The notes beneath the pieces are model-generated. The model did no database searches and was not told where the DNA came from. It worked only from the letters and a program-made list of their open reading frames with translations. Shown one piece after another: positions 41,176-49,965 of a DNA stretch of 64,000 bases; position 1 is the stretch's first letter, and each line of letters starts with the position of its first letter. Source of the DNA: JAYPHU01 sp964611435 (GTDB lineage: Bacteria; Pseudomonadota; Alphaproteobacteria; Rhodospirillales; UBA2165). Made by a program: the position numbers and the translations under genes. Location: positions 1-64,000 of the forward strand of contig CAZSXT010000002.1 in NCBI GenBank assembly GCA_964611435.1. The letters run 5' to 3'.

Positions 41176-42075
41176 ATGTCCGACGTCCCATCCGGACCTT
41201 CCCCCGCCGCCCGCGACTCCATCTGGATCGCCGCGATGCCGCCGACCTTTCTGGTGTTGTGGAGCACCGGGTTCGTCGGCGCCAAGTTCGGCCTGCCCTA
41301 TGCAGAGCCATTCACTTTCCTAGGTTATCGCTTTGTCATTGTCACGGCTGTCATGCTGCTGGTCTGCCTGATATTTCGCGCGCCTTGGCCGAAGGACCTG
41401 AAACACACTGGCCACATCGCTGTCGCCGGTCTGCTGGTCCAGGGCGCCTATCTCGGCGGAGTCTTTGCCGCCATCCACCACGGCATGTCGGCGGGCCTTG
41501 TTTCCCTGATCGTCGGACTTCAACCGGTTCTTACCGCCGCCATCGCCATTCCGTTCCTGAAAGAATCAGTTTCCAGACGGCAATGGGCCGGACTCCTCTT
41601 GGGATTTGGCGGCGTTTTTCTGGTGGTGGCCGAGAGAGTATCCGGCCCGCTCGGCAATCTGTCGGCCATTTGGCTAGCGGTGGTCGGGCTTCTCGGAATC
41701 ACCCTGGGCGCGCTCTATCAGAAAAGGTTCTGTGCGGACATCGACCTCAGAAGCGGCTCGGTCATTCAGTTCGCGGCGTCTGGCATTGCGATCTGGGCAT
41801 TGGCCTTTGTTTTCGAAACCCGCCAGGTGGATTGGACCGGCGAGTTTGTCTTCGCGCTCAGCTGGCTTGTGCTGGTTCTATCCATCGGCGCTATCTCTCT
41901 CTTGATGCTGCTGATCAAACGAGGTGCAGCGACAAAAGTCGCCAGCTTGTTTTATCTGGTGCCGCCGGTCACGGCGTTGTTCGCCTTCGTCATGTTCGGC
42001 GAAACCCTGACCATTGCCGCCATGATCGGCATGGGTGTCGCAGTGGCGGGCGTCGCCATGGTCAGTCGGGGTTGA
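41176..42075 (+). CDS. EamA/DMT family transporter
   Basis: A 299-residue inner-membrane protein with ten hydrophobic segments in two EamA halves (first near residues 20-145, TGFVGAKFGLPYAEPFTFLGYRF; second 160-295, LYQKRFCADIDL and LVPPVTALFAFVMFGETLT). Members export amino acids, metabolites or sugars. ATG 41176 is preferred. A long open frame reaches back to 40657 but that part is the antisense of the DUF2125 gene. The ChaC gene begins 4 bp after the stop. Confidence 0.9.
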   Translation: MSDVPSGPSPAARDSIWIAAMPPTFLVLWSTGFVGAKFGLPYAEPFTFLGYRFVIVTAVMLLVCLIFRAPWPKDLKHTGHIAVAGLLVQGAYLGGVFAAIHHGMSAGLVSLIVGLQPVLTAAIAIPFLKESVSRRQWAGLLLGFGGVFLVVAERVSGPLGNLSAIWLAVVGLLGITLGALYQKRFCADIDLRSGSVIQFAASGIAIWALAFVFETRQVDWTGEFVFALSWLVLVLSIGAISLLMLLIKRGAATKVASLFYLVPPVTALFAFVMFGETLTIAAMIGMGVAVAGVAMVSRG

Positions 42076-42079
42076 GTCC

Positions 42080-42601
42080 GTGAGTCCGGCACATCATTGG
42101 GTCTTCGGGTATGCCTCTCTCATGTGGAACCCCGGCTTTGACTATGCCGACGCGCGGCCGGCGCAGGTGTTTGGCTATCACCGGGCGCTCTGCGTCTATT
42201 CCTTCCTCTACCGCGGGACCCATGAGAGCCCGGGAATTGTCGCCGGGCTTTTACCGGGCGGATCGTGCCGGGGCATGGCGTTTAAAGTACCGGCAAATCA
42301 GTGGGCAAAGACTGAGCAATATCTTCTGGACCGGGAAATGGTCTACGGCGTTTACATTCCCCGGTGGATGACGGCGGCGATTGGCGGGCGAAAAATCGAC
42401 GTGTACGGCTTTTGCGCCAATCCCAATAACGAGCAATACGCCGGCGACCTGCCGGTTGATCAGCTGGCCGGCCTGGTCCGGAACGGCCAAGGTGTCAGCG
42501 GCTCCGGCACTGAGTATCTGGAGAACATGCTGGCGGGGCTCGCCGAATTAGGCATCCGGGACCAGAAACTGGAGAAGGTTCTCAATCTGGCCCGGGCTTA
42601 A
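42080..42601 (+). CDS. ChaC-like gamma-glutamylcyclotransferase
   Basis: 173 residues. WVFGYASLMWNPGFDY is the ChaC substrate-binding loop (YGSL type). YHRALCVYSFLYRGTHESPGIVAGL, CRGMAFKVP and a C-terminal GTEYLENMLAGLAELGI complete the domain. The enzyme would split glutathione into 5-oxoproline and Cys-Gly. GTG 42080 is chosen because the family fold begins there and earlier codons overlap the EamA gene. Confidence 0.9.
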   Translation: MSPAHHWVFGYASLMWNPGFDYADARPAQVFGYHRALCVYSFLYRGTHESPGIVAGLLPGGSCRGMAFKVPANQWAKTEQYLLDREMVYGVYIPRWMTAAIGGRKIDVYGFCANPNNEQYAGDLPVDQLAGLVRNGQGVSGSGTEYLENMLAGLAELGIRDQKLEKVLNLARA

Positions 42602-42607
42602 AGCGGG

Positions 42608-43066
42608 TTAATCGGCGAGCCGGGACAGGAGATCGATCAATTGACTTCGCTCGGCATCGCTCAGCCCGGACAGGACCTTCTGTTCATGTGATCGGACCAT
42701 GCCCTTGAGTTTGGCGAGCAGCTTACTTCCCTCGTTGGTCAGAACCAGCGCATAGGATCGTTTGTCCACGGGCGACAGCTTACGCTGAACCAGCTTTCGA
42801 GCCTCCAAGCCGCCAATAACAGCCACCATCGTGGAGCGCTCAATTCCAACTGCCCGCGCGAGGGCGGATTGGCTTAGGCCCGGATTAGCGCCGATTAGGG
42901 TCATCACGCCATATTGGCCCGGCGTAATTTGCACCTCACCCATAGAGCCGACAAAATCATTGAATACCGCGACCTGGGCGCGCCGTAAGTGATACCCGAC
43001 GAGGCCCGGCAAATCGTCAAAGTCGAGTTCTGTGGACTCTCCGGCTTTGACTCCATCAGGCGCCAT
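42608..43066 (-). CDS. MarR family transcriptional regulator
   Basis: A 152-residue winged-helix protein. LPGLVGYHLRRAQVAVFNDFV forms the dimer helix. LSQSALARAVGIERSTMVAVIGGLEARKLVQRKLSPVDKRSYALVLTNEG is the helix-turn-helix and wing. Its start overlaps the end of the aryl-CoA ligase gene by 11 bp, so it is the second gene of that operon. The order is reversed compared with the MarR/ligase pair at 1.6 kb. Confidence 0.92.
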   Translation of the reverse strand: MAPDGVKAGESTELDFDDLPGLVGYHLRRAQVAVFNDFVGSMGEVQITPGQYGVMTLIGANPGLSQSALARAVGIERSTMVAVIGGLEARKLVQRKLSPVDKRSYALVLTNEGSKLLAKLKGMVRSHEQKVLSGLSDAERSQLIDLLSRLAD

Positions 43067-44618
43067 CGCCGCCCACCATATCCTTGAGCTTGAACCGCTG
43101 CAGCTTACCCGTCGCGGTCAATGGCATGGCGTCCACGTAAAACATCTGGCGGGGACACTTGTAGATCGACAGGACCTTGATCAACTGCTGCTGCAATTCA
43201 TCTTCGAAAGACTCTTTGTCCTCCCCGACCTCGGGGGCGACCAGGAACAGGGCCAGACGAATCAGACCATCCTCGTTGGGGACACCGATCACCGCCGCCT
43301 CGGAGACCTTGGGATGCAACATGACCTGTTCTTCAATCTCGGCAGGGCTCACCCATTGGCCGGAAATCTTGAGCATATCATCGGATCGGCCTTGGTGTTC
43401 GTACATCCCGTCTTCATCGATGGTGAACATGTCATTGGTGCAGTACCATCCGTCCTTGAACACGGCTTCCGTCCGCTCGTCCAATTGCCAATAGCCGTTG
43501 GCGACAGAGTCCATTTTGATCCAAAGCACACCCGGTATGTTGGGTTCGGTCACTTCGTTGCCGTCTAGATCAATGATCTTCACTTCGGTTCCCGGCGTTG
43601 GCACGCCACAGGTGCCGGCCTTTATCTTGTCCGGCCGGTTGGCCAGGAACAGGAAACAGGTTTCCGTCGCGCCGATCCCTTCCAGCGCAGGCCGCCCCGT
43701 CGCCGCCATCCATTGATCAAAGAGAGATTGGGGCATCTTTTCGCCGGCGGTCATGTAGTAACGGACGTTTTTAAAGGCAGGCTTCTCCGCCGCGCCGGAA
43801 CGCAGCAGATTGCGATAGAACGTCGGTACGCTAAGCATGATCGTCGGCTCATAGCGCTCGACGATAGTGGTCACCAACTCCGCATCCGGCCAATCAGGAT
43901 GCAGCACGACCGTCGCGCCCAGCCGCAGCGTCGATAAAAAACAGTGCGCCAGGGAGAAGGCGAAAAACAGCTTGGACGTGCCGTAGACCTTGTCCCCGGG
44001 CCCCACACCCAAGAGATTACCCATCAAATGTTCCGCAACGTAGATGGTGCGTTGCGCGTGGACGACGCCCTTGGGCTTACCGGTCGTACCGGAGGAATAC
44101 ATCCACAGGGACACGTCATCGGACTGCAGGTTAACAGGCGTGAGATCCGCGGAGGCGGCGGCCAAGAGCGCCGGCAGGTAAAGAAGTCCGTCTTCTTCCA
44201 TATCGGTGACGACAATTTGGGGAGCGTTTCTGGCTTGGGGCGCGCCTTCCCGCCACAAATCCAGGAACATGCCGTCCAGGACAAATGCCCGGCAATCACT
44301 GTCATCGATGGTATAGGCAATGTCGCCGGGACTCAGGCGCAGATTAAGGCCCACCGGCACCGCGCCGATTTTTAACAGGCCCAGATACACGTAAATAAAG
44401 GCCGGCGTGTCCCGGACCATCATCAAAACCCGCTCACCGGCGCCGACCCCAAGCTCGCGGAAGGCGTTGCCGGTGGCATTTGCACGGGCATCAAGCTCGG
44501 CGTAAGTCACCGTTTCATCTCCGCACAGGATGGCTGGATCATCTCCCTGGCCACGCGCGAGGGACGGACCGAGAATCTCGGTCGCCATATTTATTCCGGC
44601 GGTCTCTGAACCTGACAT
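43056..44618 (-). CDS. Aryl-CoA ligase (benzoate-CoA ligase family)
   Basis: A 520-residue ANL synthetase. The P-loop is YSSGTTGKPKGVVH (about 167-180), the mid motif EGIGATETCFLFL, the hinge HQGRSDDMLKISGQWVSPAEIE and the final lysine in LTATGKLQRFKL. ATETCFLF and the SDDMLKISGQWVSP hinge are typical of benzoate-CoA ligases. The acid activated is unknown. The ATG at 44618 or the ATG at 44588 (MATEILG) could be the start. It forms a two-gene operon with the downstream marR gene. Confidence 0.87.
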   Translation of the reverse strand: MSGSETAGINMATEILGPSLARGQGDDPAILCGDETVTYAELDARANATGNAFRELGVGAGERVLMMVRDTPAFIYVYLGLLKIGAVPVGLNLRLSPGDIAYTIDDSDCRAFVLDGMFLDLWREGAPQARNAPQIVVTDMEEDGLLYLPALLAAASADLTPVNLQSDDVSLWMYSSGTTGKPKGVVHAQRTIYVAEHLMGNLLGVGPGDKVYGTSKLFFAFSLAHCFLSTLRLGATVVLHPDWPDAELVTTIVERYEPTIMLSVPTFYRNLLRSGAAEKPAFKNVRYYMTAGEKMPQSLFDQWMAATGRPALEGIGATETCFLFLANRPDKIKAGTCGVPTPGTEVKIIDLDGNEVTEPNIPGVLWIKMDSVANGYWQLDERTEAVFKDGWYCTNDMFTIDEDGMYEHQGRSDDMLKISGQWVSPAEIEEQVMLHPKVSEAAVIGVPNEDGLIRLALFLVAPEVGEDKESFEDELQQQLIKVLSIYKCPRQMFYVDAMPLTATGKLQRFKLKDMVGGDGA

Positions 44619-44687
44619 ACCTGTTGAAAGTCCCTGTTTCGTTTTTGTTAACCGTTGCCGCCTAATTATTCGAGAAACCGGCACGGC

Positions 44688-44717
44688 CTGACAATTGTTA
44701 GTGTACCGAACTATATT
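44688..44717 (+). promoter_or_regulatory. Candidate promoter and operator for the small lipoprotein gene
   Basis: CTGACA (44688-44693), an 18-nt spacer and TATATT (44712-44717) precede the gene at 44817. An inverted repeat GTACC (44703-44707)/GGTAC (44720-44724) brackets the -10 element and could be an operator. Confidence 0.4.
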
Positions 44718-44816
44718 ATGGTACGGCACCTCAGGTTTCGAACAAAAAAATCCGGTTGGAAAATAGATATGGCGCGCTGGGCTGTGACAGACCATACTAT
44801 TACGGAGGAACTAACC

Positions 44817-45155
44817 ATGTCGAAAATTGAACACTTATCCGGTTCCCGCCGGAATATTTCGCGCGCGACATTTGTGATTGCGGGAATGATGTTCGCCTTG
44901 TCAGCCTGCACGGCGGCGAGTGAATTCAAGAGCCCACGGTATGTGGACAAGCAGTCGAGCGATGCGGCCGCTTGCGGGGCAAAGGCGGAGTATCTGATCA
45001 GCCGAGACATGGGACACGAACGGTCCTTCGCCGATTCTCAACGGGACTCGCTGTCGGTGCAATTCGCCAATTACGACGCCCGGAAGCAGCGGCGCCAGTA
45101 TTATTCGGATTGTCTCAACCAAAAAGGGGTTGTTTCGACGCCCAAGTCCCCGTAG
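44817..45155 (+). CDS. Small lipoprotein of unknown function
   Basis: 112 residues. A basic N-region and a hydrophobic stretch end in the lipobox LSAC with Cys at position 31. The mature part of about 80 residues has three further cysteines or polar positions and many Ala, Gln, Arg and Tyr (QFANYDARKQRRQYYSDC). No family is recognised. The ribosome site GGAGG lies 7-8 nt before ATG 44817. A bidirectional terminator follows it. Confidence 0.8.
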   Translation: MSKIEHLSGSRRNISRATFVIAGMMFALSACTAASEFKSPRYVDKQSSDAAACGAKAEYLISRDMGHERSFADSQRDSLSVQFANYDARKQRRQYYSDCLNQKGVVSTPKSP

Positions 45156-45172
45156 GCGTCGACGTTAGCCAC

Positions 45173-45202
45173 AAAAAAGGCGGCCCCAAGGCCGCCTTTT
45201 TT
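45173..45202. terminator. Bidirectional rho-independent terminator
   Basis: AAAAAAGGCGGCC (45173-45185), loop CCAA and GGCCGCCTTTTTT (45190-45202) give a perfect stem with a T tract on each strand. It ends both the small lipoprotein gene (plus) and the 54-residue gene (minus). Confidence 0.93.
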
Positions 45203-45261
45203 GTTTGCCGGGAAAACCGGCGATCATGATCAACAGGGAGGTATAAGCCCCATCCGCGTTT

Positions 45262-45426
45262 CTAATGGACCGGACGGCGATAACGACGGAAGTCGTCGAT
45301 ACCCATCTTAATGAGACGGGTCGGCGCACGTAAAATTTTCCCGCCAATTTTAAATAGGTTGGCGCCACGGTCGTGGCGGCTGGACTCCATCATGTCGCTC
45401 TCTTGTAAAGTCGCCAAATTGTTCAT
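45262..45426 (-). CDS. 54-residue basic small protein
   Basis: ATG 45426 to TAG 45262 encodes a 54-residue protein: an N-terminal MNNLATLQESDMMESSRHDRG, a middle amphipathic stretch FKIGGKILRAPTRLIK and a basic end DDFRRYRRPVH. An excellent ribosome site, AAAGGAG, lies 7 nt before the ATG, and a terminator follows, so it is a real transcription unit. The end loosely recalls small arginine-rich DUF1127-type proteins, but the DUF1127 core is not seen. Function unknown. RNA or membrane binding would suit the charge. Confidence 0.75.
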   Translation of the reverse strand: MNNLATLQESDMMESSRHDRGANLFKIGGKILRAPTRLIKMGIDDFRRYRRPVH

Positions 45427-45703
45427 TTTCTTCTCCTTTGGTCTTTACGGCGGAAGGCATCCGCTTTGTTATAGGGTTGCTCCCAACTTAGTCCCACTTT
45501 CTCCCGCCAAAAAGCGCTCAAATCTCGGATCTGACATGCATTTTTTGCATGATAAAAATTGTTGTTTATCAATGTGATGTGGTTCATTTCAAAAATTGGC
45601 CGGTCTAAATAGCCGAAATTTTAACTTCTTACTGCAAATCTTGAATGCCTTTCCTTTGGGTAAATTCGCATGATTTTCCGCATCAACCTTGCCATATTGG
45701 GCC
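45427..45703. other. AT-rich divergent intergenic region
   Basis: 277 bp between the 54-residue gene and the aminopeptidase gene. It contains the inverted repeat CATGCA-TTTTT-TGCATG (45536-45552) and, on the minus strand, a TATAAC -10-like hexamer near 45470. No further gene is visible. It is probably the promoter region for both genes. Confidence 0.4.
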
Positions 45704-47752
45704 ATGGCCACAGCACCTCTCGATCCGTCCCCGTCTCTCTCGACACTGATACAACAGCTAACCGATGCCGGACATTCGTTGTCCGATGCGGCTCTGGACA
45801 GTCTGCTTCAAGGGGTGGCCGCCGCACCGGGCGCTGATGGCGGCAATGGCCCGGCAGACGCCTGGATAGACCTGGTCGGCGAAAACCTGCCGGTTGCGGT
45901 GCGTACCGGCCTGGCACGGCGATTGGAGGCCACGCTGGACGATTGGGAAGATGGCCTCACCCCGCCTTGCCCGAGCGAGGAGCGGACCAACGGCCTTCGC
46001 GCAGAACTGGCCACGAGCGAACTCGACGGGTTTATCGTGCCGTTGGCGGACGAGCATCAGGGCGAATATGTCCCCAAACGGGCCCAGCGGCTTACTTGGC
46101 TGACCGGATTTACCGGCTCCGCCGGCACCGCCATTGTCCTCAAAGATAAGGCGGCAATTTTCGTTGATGGGCGCTATACCTTGCAGGCGGCGAATCAGGT
46201 GGACGCGACAGTATTCGATATTGTGCCCCTGGCGGAGACACCTCCGGTCAAGTGGATTGAGGCAAATTTACCGGATGGGTCCAAATTGGGGTTCGATCCC
46301 TGGCTCCACACCACCGATGGGATGCGGCGCTTGTCCGGAGCCTGCGCCAAGACCGGCAGCACATTGACCCCGGTCGAGACCAACCCCATTGATCAATTGT
46401 GGCTCGATCAGCCGGCTGCTCCCCTCTCCCCGATGACCCTACAGTCCCCGGATTTGGTCGGCGAATCCTCAACGGACAAACGCGAGCGGCTGGCCCAAGA
46501 GCTCAAGAACGCCAAACAGGACGCCGTGGTCCTGACCGCGCCCGACTCCATCGCCTGGCTCGCCAATATCCGGGGCGGGGATGTGCCCTACACGCCATTT
46601 TGCCTTATGTTCGGCATCTTGCAGGCCGACGGCAGGATGGAGCTGTTTGTCGACCCGCGCAAAGCGCCAGCCTCTGTCCGGGACGCCTTGGACGACGGCA
46701 TCAGGCTTTCCCCCCCGGACGCGTTCGAGAACGCCTTACAGGTATTGGGCAAGGCAAAGTCCACGGTGCGTCTGGATACGTCTACCGCCGCCCACGCAAT
46801 CCACCAGATACTGGAAGACAGCGGCGCCGTGATCGCCAAAGGCGAGGACCCGTGCGCCAGGCCCAAGGCCCGCAAGAACAATACGGAACTGAACGGTGTT
46901 CGCGCCGCCCATGTGCGTGATGGCGCGGCGTTGACCCGGTTCCTGTGCTGGCTCGACCGCGAGGCGCCTGGCGGCGGTGTAACCGAAATCTCGGCGGCTG
47001 ATCAGTTGGAAGTCTTTCGCCGGGAAGGCGAGCATATCCGCGGGCTCAGCTTTCCCACCATCTCCGGCGCGGGCCCTAATGGCGCAATTGTACATTACCG
47101 GGTGAGCGAGGAGTCGAACCGGCCTCTGGAAAACGGGTCACTCTACCTGGTGGATTCCGGCGCGCAGTATCTGGACGGCACCACGGATGTCACCCGCACC
47201 ATCGCCATCGGCAACCCGACCGAGGAAATGTGCGATCGGTTCACCCGGGTGCTGAAGGGGCATATTGCCCTGGCCACGGCTCTTTTTCCCAAAGGCACCA
47301 GTGGTTCTCAACTGGATATCCTGGCCCGGTCTGCTCTGTGGCAGGCGGGCATCGACTACGAGCACGGTACCGGGCATGGGGTCGGCGCCTATCTTGGCGT
47401 GCATGAGGGACCGCAACGCATATCAAAGATGCCAAGCATGGTCGGCCTGGAACCGGGCATGGTCATATCCAACGAACCCGGATACTACAAAAAGGATAGT
47501 TTTGGCATCCGCATCGAAAATCTGGTCACGGTGATCGAGGCAAACGGCATAGAAAAGGCGGAAAAGGACATGCTGGCCTTCGAAACCCTCACTTTGGCGC
47601 CGATTGATGTACGCCTGGTAGATCAATCCCTCTTGTCCGAGGCCGAAATCCGCTGGCTGAACGACTATCACCAGCGAGTGCGGGAGACTCTGACACCTCT
47701 GGTTGATCCGGAAACCACCGATTGGCTGTTGGAGGCCACCAAACAGCTGTAA
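45704..47752 (+). CDS. Aminopeptidase P family protein (M24) with an N-terminal extension
   Basis: 682 residues. After about 95 extra residues comes the usual three-part Xaa-Pro aminopeptidase: two creatinase-like N-domains (LRAELATSELDGFIVPLADEHQGEY, LTWLTGFTGSAG) and the pita-bread catalytic domain with metal ligands in VDSGAQYLDGTTDVTRT (two Asp), GTGHGVGAYLGVHEGP (His), SNEPGYY (Glu) and FGIRIENLV (Glu). It releases N-terminal residues before proline. The added N-terminus (Leu/Ala-rich helices, DAWIDLVGENLPVAVRTGLARRL) is not part of the family. ATG 45704 is the likely start. Confidence 0.92.
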   Translation: MATAPLDPSPSLSTLIQQLTDAGHSLSDAALDSLLQGVAAAPGADGGNGPADAWIDLVGENLPVAVRTGLARRLEATLDDWEDGLTPPCPSEERTNGLRAELATSELDGFIVPLADEHQGEYVPKRAQRLTWLTGFTGSAGTAIVLKDKAAIFVDGRYTLQAANQVDATVFDIVPLAETPPVKWIEANLPDGSKLGFDPWLHTTDGMRRLSGACAKTGSTLTPVETNPIDQLWLDQPAAPLSPMTLQSPDLVGESSTDKRERLAQELKNAKQDAVVLTAPDSIAWLANIRGGDVPYTPFCLMFGILQADGRMELFVDPRKAPASVRDALDDGIRLSPPDAFENALQVLGKAKSTVRLDTSTAAHAIHQILEDSGAVIAKGEDPCARPKARKNNTELNGVRAAHVRDGAALTRFLCWLDREAPGGGVTEISAADQLEVFRREGEHIRGLSFPTISGAGPNGAIVHYRVSEESNRPLENGSLYLVDSGAQYLDGTTDVTRTIAIGNPTEEMCDRFTRVLKGHIALATALFPKGTSGSQLDILARSALWQAGIDYEHGTGHGVGAYLGVHEGPQRISKMPSMVGLEPGMVISNEPGYYKKDSFGIRIENLVTVIEANGIEKAEKDMLAFETLTLAPIDVRLVDQSLLSEAEIRWLNDYHQRVRETLTPLVDPETTDWLLEATKQL

Positions 47753-47933
47753 ACGCCCATTCATCAGGTGCTTAACAATTCAATTTTGTGTTTTGTACCC
47801 TGTTGAAATTTCGGCGCATATCCCCATCTAAAATTAGTATTCGCATCGAAAATCATAAATTGGCTCGGTGAAATGACACCAGCCGCTGGATCCGGGTGAT
47901 CTCAAGTCAATCCGGGCGGGTAGAGGAACAAGT

Positions 47934-48707
47934 ATGGCAACACCATCGCGAAGATTGTTCAGCGCCGAATTGCGCATGCTGAAGGAACGGGGTGTAGATA
48001 CGGATCTGACCACCGGCAGGACGCAAGTACCGATGCCGATGCAAGGACTGGGCGCGCCGGATGGTGTCAGCAACCGGGAAATTCTGGCCGCCATCAACGA
48101 ATTGAAGGCCATACTGGCCCCGGAATCGGATGAAACCGATGCCACGCCCGTGGACGCCATCCCTGAGGAAATGGCCACCGAGCTGGAAAAGGCGGAAAAC
48201 CTGAAGACGGAGATTATGGCGTTGTCGGATTCCATTCAGGAAACCAAAGCCGAACTCCGCGCTATGCGCGCCGGCAACCGAGGCGCCGAGAAATTCATGA
48301 CCGCTACCACGGAACTGGACGCGGTGGTCGAGGCGACAGAAGGCGCGACCCACACGATCCTGGAAGCAACCGAACGGATTGATCAACTGGCGGAACAGTT
48401 GCAGCTGCACGCATCCACGCCGGATGATCGGGCCGCCGCGGACGAAATTTTGGAATGTACGATTAAGGTTCTGGAAGCGTGCAACTTCCAGGACATTACC
48501 GGACAACGGATCACAAAGGTTGTTGGCGCTCTCTTGTATGTGGAGGAGAGGGTCAACGCCATGGTCGATATCTGGGGGGCAGATGAAATCGACCAGACGG
48601 ATCCGTCGGTGGCCGATGAAAGCGACTCCGACCAGGATTTGCTCAACGGTCCGGCCCTGGCCGAAGAAGGCATCAGCCAGGACGATATCGACGCTCTTTT
48701 CGATTAA
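47934..48707 (+). CDS. cheZ: Chemotaxis phosphatase CheZ-like protein
   Basis: A 257-residue mostly helical protein. The central region carries LEACNFQDITGQRITKVV, matching the CheZ catalytic motif (acidic residue and Gln that activate water on CheY-P). The acidic tail ends in EGISQDDIDALFD, the CheY-binding peptide. It lies apart from a che operon but near a conserved neighbour gene. The ATG 47934 has an AGAGGA site. With motAB it implies CheY-controlled swimming. Confidence 0.85.
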   Translation: MATPSRRLFSAELRMLKERGVDTDLTTGRTQVPMPMQGLGAPDGVSNREILAAINELKAILAPESDETDATPVDAIPEEMATELEKAENLKTEIMALSDSIQETKAELRAMRAGNRGAEKFMTATTELDAVVEATEGATHTILEATERIDQLAEQLQLHASTPDDRAAADEILECTIKVLEACNFQDITGQRITKVVGALLYVEERVNAMVDIWGADEIDQTDPSVADESDSDQDLLNGPALAEEGISQDDIDALFD

Positions 48708-48777
48708 CCCTTTACCCGGCCGCTGGATGGGGAGATCCCAGCGCCAACCAGACAGCTAGAAAAGTTGGAAGTCAGAA

Positions 48778-49944
48778 ATGTCCCAGAATAAACCCGATCC
48801 GGAAGCCATACCGAATACCGTCCCCCTCTCCCCTGAAAAGCGGAAAATCGTCCTCGCCGGCACGAAGTTTCTCATCGCCCGGTTAAAAAAGGCGGGAAAA
48901 ATGGATGATAGCCTTAAGTACAAGGATATCATCCGGGACGACAAGGAACTCTATAACTTTATCCGCCTGGTGAAGGAAAACCTGGACATCGGCAAAGACC
49001 TGTTTGTCGATGGTGCCGGAAAGCCCGTCACTGACTTGGAAACGCCGCTTGTCTGCGGCGCCAGCCTGTCACAGTTGGAACGGATGTTGGTGCTGACCCA
49101 CGCGTCTCTAGTGTTCGTGAATCCCGAAGATGGGGTTAAAAAACCAACCACCGCAAAGAAGAGAGGCATCTTTGCCATCTTCGGCGGAAAATCCGACACC
49201 GGCGACAAACGGGCGACGACTGACGATCACGAGGGCCAGCGCAAGCTCGACGAGTTCCGGCCCTATCTCGCCTTCGCCTGGCAACTGCCGCTGGTCAGCG
49301 GCTACAACGAGCACATGGTGCGCGCCCATGCCCGGGTCTTGGAGTTTGACCTATTTTCCCTGGACACGCCGGCCAAGGTCGAACTGATCGGAAAGATAAA
49401 CCCAACGGATATCCGTAACGTCCAAAATCTGGCCGGAGAAAAGTTCGAAGAGATCATCGCTAATGATCCCGGTTCGGTAAAAGGCATGTCTCTGATCAAG
49501 TCCAAGGCCAAGCTCGAATTGATGCGCAAAGTAGCGGAGAGCCGGTCCATGGATTTGTTCACTCGCGGCCCGGACATTATCCACGAGATCATGTCCATGG
49601 ATGAAAACCGCGTCTGGGCTTTGGGCCCAAGCGTGGCGGACATTACCTTCCCCGCTCTTGATATCCTGAAACAGTTAAAAATTCCGACCCTGAAACTATT
49701 CATGGAAGTATTCCGGGAAACTTATGGCGACAACGCTCCGAGACTGTTGCGGGAAGATCAGTTCGTGCAAAAGTTTTTACGCCAGGTGGTCTCCGATTTT
49801 GTCCAGCTGGAGGCGGAAGACGATTTGGATGACAGCCGAAAAGCAGCTCTGGGCGACATTATCGCCATGAAATGGAGGGGTCTGGACACGCGGATCAATG
49901 ACTGGCTTCGCTCCAGGGACGAGAACGCCGCCAATGCCGCTTAG
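48778..49944 (+). CDS. Conserved alphaproteobacterial protein beside cheZ, function unknown
   Basis: 388 residues, soluble, no signal peptide. The N-terminus is polar. A helical part to about 125 (KFLIARLKKAGKMDDSLKYKDIIRDDKELYNFIRLVKENL) is followed by a basic linker KKPTTAKKRGIFAIFGGKS and an alpha-helical C-terminal domain with FRPYLAFAWQLPLVSGYNEHMVRAHARVLEF and LREDQFVQKFLRQVVSDFVQLEAEDDLDD. No catalytic motif or named family is recognised. It begins 70 bp after cheZ on the same strand and probably shares its transcript, hinting at a motility or signalling role. Confidence 0.75.
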   Translation: MSQNKPDPEAIPNTVPLSPEKRKIVLAGTKFLIARLKKAGKMDDSLKYKDIIRDDKELYNFIRLVKENLDIGKDLFVDGAGKPVTDLETPLVCGASLSQLERMLVLTHASLVFVNPEDGVKKPTTAKKRGIFAIFGGKSDTGDKRATTDDHEGQRKLDEFRPYLAFAWQLPLVSGYNEHMVRAHARVLEFDLFSLDTPAKVELIGKINPTDIRNVQNLAGEKFEEIIANDPGSVKGMSLIKSKAKLELMRKVAESRSMDLFTRGPDIIHEIMSMDENRVWALGPSVADITFPALDILKQLKIPTLKLFMEVFRETYGDNAPRLLREDQFVQKFLRQVVSDFVQLEAEDDLDDSRKAALGDIIAMKWRGLDTRINDWLRSRDENAANAA

Positions 49945-49965
49945 GCTATGGAAGCACGGAACTCC

